The notes beneath the pieces are model-generated. The model worked only from the letters and a program-made list of their open reading frames with translations. It made no database searches and was not told where the DNA came from. This document shows positions 60,458 through 64,000 of a DNA stretch of 64,000 nt, one piece after another (within the stretch, counting starts at the first letter, position 1; each line of letters opens with the position of its first letter). Source of the stretch: JBGPGW01 sp046349515 (GTDB lineage: Bacteria; Pseudomonadota; Alphaproteobacteria; CADEGL01); NCBI GenBank assembly GCA_046349515.1, contig JAXMCE010000017.1, positions 1 through 64,000 of the forward strand, in the 5' to 3' direction. The position numbers were made by a program, and so were the translations under genes.

Positions 60458-60988
60458 ATGGCGGACATGGCCACGCCGCGCGCGAGCATCCAGGGACGGT
60501 TTCAGCGACCGGGACACGATCACGGGCGGTGCGTCGCGCACGCGCTCGATCAGGCGGAGGCGCTGTGCGCCGATCGCGATGCGCGCCTCACGGCGCTGCG
60601 ACGGCGCGTGCTCGAGCTGGTCTGGAGCGAGCACAAGCCCATCGGGGCCTACGACATCCTCGATCGTCTTTCGAGGTGCGGCCGGCGCGCCGCGCCCGTT
60701 GCGGTTTACCGCGCGCTTGCGTTCCTCATGGCGCAGGGGTTCGTCCATCGCATCGCGAGCCGCAATGCCTATGTCGGCTGCGGCCGGCCCGAGGCGCGCC
60801 ATGCGGCGCAATTCCTCATCTGTGACACTTGCGACGCCGTGGCCGAGCTGTCGGACGCGCGGATCGAGCATGCGATCATGGAAGGGGCCGAGCGGACCGG
60901 ATTCGCCGTCGCGCGCCCGGTGGTCGAGGTCCAAGGTCTCTGCCCGGCCTGCCGCTCCAAGCCCGTAGGGGCAACGCTTGGTCGCTAA
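60458..60988 (+). CDS. zur: Zinc uptake regulator (Fur family)
   Basis: Zur represses zinc uptake genes when zinc is sufficient. The 176-residue protein has a winged-helix part (RLTALRRRVLELVWSEHKPI, about 43-62) and the Fur-family structural zinc site CDTC (Cys122, Cys125) plus CPAC (Cys162, Cys165). A His-rich N-terminal stretch GHDHGRC stands out. Its ATG at 60458 is followed by a second possible start at 60467. Its end overlaps the znuC start by 11 bases, so it is the first gene of zur-znuC-znuB. Confidence 0.94.
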   Translation: MADMATPRASIQGRFQRPGHDHGRCVAHALDQAEALCADRDARLTALRRRVLELVWSEHKPIGAYDILDRLSRCGRRAAPVAVYRALAFLMAQGFVHRIASRNAYVGCGRPEARHAAQFLICDTCDAVAELSDARIEHAIMEGAERTGFAVARPVVEVQGLCPACRSKPVGATLGR

Positions 60989-61784
60989 GCCCGGAACCGA
61001 TGCTCTCGTCGAAGGGCGCGGCATTGGCGTGCGCCATGGGCGGCACACGATTCTCCAGGGAATCGACATCGCGGTCCATGCCGGCGAGATCGTGACGATC
61101 ATCGGGCCCAACGGGGCCGGCAAGACGATCCTCGTGCGCACCCTGCTCGGCCTTGTCCGGCCGACGGCGGGGACAGTCGAGCGGCGGGCGGGCGCCGTGG
61201 TCGGCTACCTGCCGCAGCGATTCGTGATCGACCCTGTCCTGCCGCTCACGGTGCGGCGGCTCATGTCGCTCACGCGCCGTGCCGGTCGGGAGGCCGCTTT
61301 GGCCGCTCTCGGCGAAGTGGGCGCGGCGCATCTGATCGATCATGCGGCCCAGGACCTCTCGGGCGGCGAGCTTCAGCGCGTGATGCTCGCGCGCGCCCTT
61401 CTCGGCGATCCCGATCTTCTCGTGCTCGATGAGCCCATTCAGGGCGTCGATGTCACCGGTCAGGCCGAGCTTTACGCGCTCATCGCGCGCATTCGCGACC
61501 GGCGCGGCTGCGGCATTCTGCTCGTCTCGCACGATCTCCATGTGGTGATGGCCTCGACGGACCGCGTCGTTTGCATCAACCAGCATCTGTGCTGCGCGGG
61601 TCGGCCGGAATCGGTCAGTCGCGATCCGGCTTATCTCGCTCTCTTCGGCCCCGAGGCGGCCGGTCGCCTCGCGGTCTACACCCATGCCCACGACCACCAT
61701 CATGGTCTCCACGGCGAGGTCATCCACGATCACGCGGATCACGGGCATGAGCGGCCGGCGGCGCGAGGCGGCACACGCGAATGA
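60978..61784 (+). CDS. znuC: Zinc ABC transporter ATP-binding protein ZnuC
   Basis: ZnuC is the ATPase that powers zinc uptake. The 268-residue protein has Walker A GPNGAGKTILV (about 44-54), signature LSGGELQRVMLARAL, Walker B LLVLDEP and the switch His in LLVSHDLHVV. The start is TTG after GTAGGGG, inside the end of zur. The C-terminus is unusually His-rich (HAHDHHHGLHGEVIHDHADH), which could bind zinc and sense or store it. It overlaps znuB by four bases (ATGA). Confidence 0.95.
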   Translation: MVAKPGTDALVEGRGIGVRHGRHTILQGIDIAVHAGEIVTIIGPNGAGKTILVRTLLGLVRPTAGTVERRAGAVVGYLPQRFVIDPVLPLTVRRLMSLTRRAGREAALAALGEVGAAHLIDHAAQDLSGGELQRVMLARALLGDPDLLVLDEPIQGVDVTGQAELYALIARIRDRRGCGILLVSHDLHVVMASTDRVVCINQHLCCAGRPESVSRDPAYLALFGPEAAGRLAVYTHAHDHHHGLHGEVIHDHADHGHERPAARGGTRE

Positions 61785-62608
61785 CCATCGATGATTTCGT
61801 GTGGCGCGCGATCGCCGCCGGCGCCGGTGTCGCCCTCGCCGCGGGCCCGCTCGGCTGCTTCGTCGTCTGGCGACGCATGGCCTATTTCGGCGATGCGCTC
61901 GCGCACAGCGCGCTCCTCGGCGTCGCGCTGGGGTTTCTCTTCGGAATCGACCTCACGCTTGGCGTCGTCGGGTCGTCGGCCGTCCTCGCGGTCCTCATCG
62001 TGTGGCTCCAGGAGCAGCGCAGCCTGGCCACCGACACGCTTCTCGGCATTCTCGCGCATGCGATGCTGGCGCTCGGCATGGTGGCGATCGGCCTCATGCC
62101 GAACATCCGAGTCGATCTTCTCGGCTACCTCTTCGGGGACATGCTGGCCGTGACGCCCCAGGACCTTTATTGGGTCTTCGGCGGCGGCGCCATCGTGCTC
62201 GGGGCCCTGGCCCTCCTGTGGCGGCCGCTGCTGGCGATCACCGTGCATGAGGAATTGGCGCGCGCCGAGGGCGTGCCGACGCTTCGCGTGCGCCTTATTT
62301 TCATGGTGCTGATCGCGCTCGTCATCGCGATCGCCATGAAGATCGTGGGCGTGCTTCTCATCGTCTCGCTTCTCATCATTCCGGCGGCGGCGGCGCGGTC
62401 CTGCGTGCGGACGCCAGAGGCGATGGCGGCATTGTCGGCGCTTCTCGGCGTCGTGTCCGTCGCGGGAGGGCTCTACGGGTCTCTCGTCCTCGATGCGCCG
62501 GCGGGGCCCTCGGTCGTGACGGTCGCGACGGCGATCTTCGTTGTCTGTGTGGCGGGTAGCCTCCTCGCTCGCTCGGGCGCATGGCAGCGCGCGGACGAAT
62601 CGCGCTAG
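61781..62608 (+). CDS. znuB: Zinc ABC transporter permease ZnuB
   Basis: ZnuB is the inner-membrane channel of the zinc uptake system. The 275-residue ABC-3 family protein has eight or so helices and the family landmarks GPLGCFVVWRRMAYFGDALA, AHSALLGVALG, and KIVGVLLIVSLLIIPAAAAR. Its ATG overlaps the znuC stop. Its stop overlaps by four bases the stop of the converging gene at 62605. Confidence 0.95.
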   Translation: MTIDDFVWRAIAAGAGVALAAGPLGCFVVWRRMAYFGDALAHSALLGVALGFLFGIDLTLGVVGSSAVLAVLIVWLQEQRSLATDTLLGILAHAMLALGMVAIGLMPNIRVDLLGYLFGDMLAVTPQDLYWVFGGGAIVLGALALLWRPLLAITVHEELARAEGVPTLRVRLIFMVLIALVIAIAMKIVGVLLIVSLLIIPAAAARSCVRTPEAMAALSALLGVVSVAGGLYGSLVLDAPAGPSVVTVATAIFVVCVAGSLLARSGAWQRADESR

Positions 62609-63525
62609 GCCCCCCGCGTGCCGCTCGCTGCGGCTTCCGCGAGCGCGTTCAGCTTCTGCCAGGGGAAATAGAGATCAAGCCAATGCGACAGGCGTCCGAC
62701 GAGGAGAATCGCTTCGTCGAGAAACGCGCCCGGCTCTTTCGTTCGCGGTAGCGCGTCCGCAATCCCGGCAAGAGCGCCGGCCGATTCGGCGAGCCCGAGA
62801 AAGTCTCGGAGCTGGACCGCGGCGCCCCGGATGAGGAGGGACCCGCTCTCGGCGATGAGGCGCGCATCGCCCGTTTCGCGCAAGAGCCAGAGATTCTCGT
62901 GGAGCTTGCGCGTCTCGGACTCGGCGAAGACGAGCGGGCCGAAGGGCAACATGACGCCGCGCCGGGCCCGCAGGCGCTCGATCTCCTGCGGTGGGGCCTG
63001 CCACATGGCGACGCGGGCGCGCCGCGCCTCCTCACGGGCAGCATCGGCCGGCGGGGCACGCCGGGGCGTGCCCGCGGCCGCGGCGAGGGCCTGGCGCCAG
63101 CCGGACGCCGGTCCCGGCGCGAGCTCGGCCCAGATCGTCCGCCAGCCGTGTTCCGCCTGCACGCGTTCGCCCAGGCGCCGGACCGGCTCGAGGTCGCCCT
63201 TGACCTGGCCGAGAAGGGTCACGCTCGCGGTCTCTTCTTGGAGAGGCCCGTACATGATCTCGAGGAACTGGCGCTTCGGATAGTAGATGAAGGCGCCGGG
63301 CGGCGTGCCGTGGATGTCGCGGGCCGATTCGAGGGGCTGGAGGATCGGCGTCGGCCACAGGATCTGGTCACCGGCGATCTTCGCGCAGTGGAGGTCGATC
63401 CGCGCCGGAAGAGTGGCGAGAAGATCGTTGAGCGTCTTGGGCGCCGAGGCGACGTCGAGCGCGATCTCGATGCGCGTACCTTCGGCGGTGAGGAGAAGCA
63501 TGGCCTTGTTCTCGGAATTGGTCAT
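62605..63525 (-). CDS. Cucumopine-synthase-related protein (cyclophilin-like domain plus helical bundle)
   Basis: This 306-residue protein has an N-terminal DUF3830/cyclophilin-like domain (about 1-130, with AEGTRIEIALDVASAPKTL, WPTPILQPLESARDIHGTPP and AFIYYPKRQFLEIMYGP). The C-terminal all-helical part (about 175-300, with ESETRKLHENLWLLRETGDA) resembles the helical bundle named in cucumopine synthase. Opine synthesis is not implied by that name alone, and the reaction here is unknown. The ATG at 63525 is preferred to the upstream frame open to 63660. It overlaps the znuB stop and is divergent from a thiamine-diphosphate enzyme. Confidence 0.75.
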   Translation of the reverse strand: MTNSENKAMLLLTAEGTRIEIALDVASAPKTLNDLLATLPARIDLHCAKIAGDQILWPTPILQPLESARDIHGTPPGAFIYYPKRQFLEIMYGPLQEETASVTLLGQVKGDLEPVRRLGERVQAEHGWRTIWAELAPGPASGWRQALAAAAGTPRRAPPADAAREEARRARVAMWQAPPQEIERLRARRGVMLPFGPLVFAESETRKLHENLWLLRETGDARLIAESGSLLIRGAAVQLRDFLGLAESAGALAGIADALPRTKEPGAFLDEAILLVGRLSHWLDLYFPWQKLNALAEAAASGTRGA

Positions 63526-63686
63526 GATGGCCTCTATGCAATGATCCAGGTGGCCCGCCGAGTATCGCCCGGCAGGAGCGGGGGTCAAGGAAGCCCGGGT
63601 CGAGCGCGCATCGCTCGTGCGTCGGCCAATGGCAATCCGCCGTCGGATCGGGTAATGCATTCTCCGTCATCGATGGGGAGAACGAC

Positions 63687-64000
63687 ATGGCGTCGACAGG
63701 CCGCGCCGCGCCCGAGGCATCGGCGATCGATTGGCCGGGCCAAATTTACGAGGTGTTCCGTGCACACGGCATCCGGCAGGTCGCCCATGTGCCGGATGCG
63801 GGGCATTCGAAGCTCATCCGCCTGTGCGAGGCCGATTCCGCGATGCGCGTCGTTACGCTCACGACGGAGGAGGAGGGAGTCGCGCTTCTCGCGGGCGCCT
63901 GGCTCGGCGGCGCGCGCGGTGCGCTCCTCATGCAGAGCAGCGGGGTCGGCAACACGATCAACACGCTCTCGCTGGTCAAGCACTGCCGCATGCCGTTCTT
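63687..64000 (+). CDS. Thiamine-diphosphate-binding enzyme, N-terminal part (sulfopyruvate/phosphonopyruvate-decarboxylase-like)
   Basis: The first 104 or so codons of a plus-strand gene run off the right edge. The product begins MASTGRAAPEASAIDWPGQI and then shows YEVFRAHGIRQVAHVPDAGH, LTTEEEGVALLAGAWLGG and QSSGVGNTINTLSLVKHC. This is the TPP-enzyme PYR-domain layout of the sulfopyruvate decarboxylase alpha (ComD) and phosphonopyruvate decarboxylase type, with the catalytic Glu in TEEE. GGGGAGAA precedes the ATG. It is divergent from the cucumopine-synthase-related gene, so the pair may share a pathway. Confidence 0.82.
   Translation, partial: MASTGRAAPEASAIDWPGQIYEVFRAHGIRQVAHVPDAGHSKLIRLCEADSAMRVVTLTTEEEGVALLAGAWLGGARGALLMQSSGVGNTINTLSLVKHCRMPF

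Noticed and set aside
1..64000. CRISPR arrays, insertion sequences, prophage or integron features
   Set aside because: No regularly spaced repeats, transposase, integrase or phage structural genes were found on either strand.

Overview
This window looks like chromosomal DNA of a high-GC alphaproteobacterium. By eye about two thirds of bases are G or C. The class assignment rests on an SAM-II riboswitch in front of metZ, the rpmH-rnpA-yidD-yidC block, a Zur/ZnuACB locus of alphaproteobacterial layout, a DUF6165 gene, and the general codon and family style. The order within the class cannot be fixed from sequence alone. I see no insertion sequence, prophage, integrase or CRISPR array; the window reads as ordinary core and accessory chromosome. 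Very long open frames opposite real genes are frequent and are high-GC shadows.

Layout. 1-1433 (minus): rpmH, rnpA, yidD and the first part of yidC. 1616-5309 (plus): a TVP38/TMEM64 membrane protein, a mercuric-reductase-like flavoprotein and an orphan histidine kinase. 5316-8399 (minus): an rRNA methyltransferase and a gamma-glutamyltransferase lipoprotein. 8565-10318 (plus): panB-panC. 10328-12461 (minus): gpt, an EamA exporter and an Asp/Glu-racemase-like enzyme in a tightly overlapping operon. 12542-18184: a large lipoprotein, tRNA-Arg(ACG), a carboxylesterase, a ThrE-type exporter and fumC. 18508-22823: an orphan amino-acid-type binding protein, a FecR-domain protein, an ECF sigma/anti-sigma pair and gpmA. 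22940-30264: two FAD oxidoreductases facing a four-gene minus-strand acyl-CoA operon (crotonase, two acyl-CoA dehydrogenases, luciferase-like monooxygenase). 30265-30937: a 673-base gap holding a strong candidate small RNA. 30938-36984: glutathione peroxidase, a sulfite-oxidase-like enzyme, DUF6165, a BtuF-like protein, a large MscS channel and a lone ABC permease. 37098-43592: arginine genes (argD, argF, argE) with hslO, a lipoprotein, RidA, folE and apaG. 43694-48465: metZ under an SAM-II riboswitch, a radical SAM enzyme, tRNA-Gly(CCC), an MFS transporter and a HAD hydrolase. 48681-51900: an amidohydrolase, a PfkB sugar kinase and a creatininase-family protein. 52207-54798: a cell-wall module. 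55115-57593: a three-domain RidA fusion and an LhgO-like flavoprotein. 57603-59247: purE-purK. 59384-62608: znuA divergent from zur-znuC-znuB, with two Zur-type palindromes between them. 62605-64000: a cucumopine-synthase-related protein and the start of a thiamine-diphosphate enzyme.

Most interesting. (1) The cell-wall module at 52.2-54.8 kb places a small alanine-zipper lipoprotein ending in Arg-Lys beside an Lpp-anchoring-type L,D-transpeptidase, a second YkuD enzyme and a MepK-like endopeptidase. This looks like an alphaproteobacterial counterpart of the Braun lipoprotein system. (2) A two-hairpin small RNA candidate at about 30797-30865 has a C-rich loop, a GAAA-capped terminator and a seven-T tail. 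(3) A protein of three tandem RidA domains has lost the catalytic arginine in all three. (4) metZ has a complete promoter, SAM-II riboswitch and terminator in the 172 bases upstream, and its -35 box overlaps the stop codon of the preceding gene.

All assignments come from reading sequence and recalling family motifs; no database search was run.
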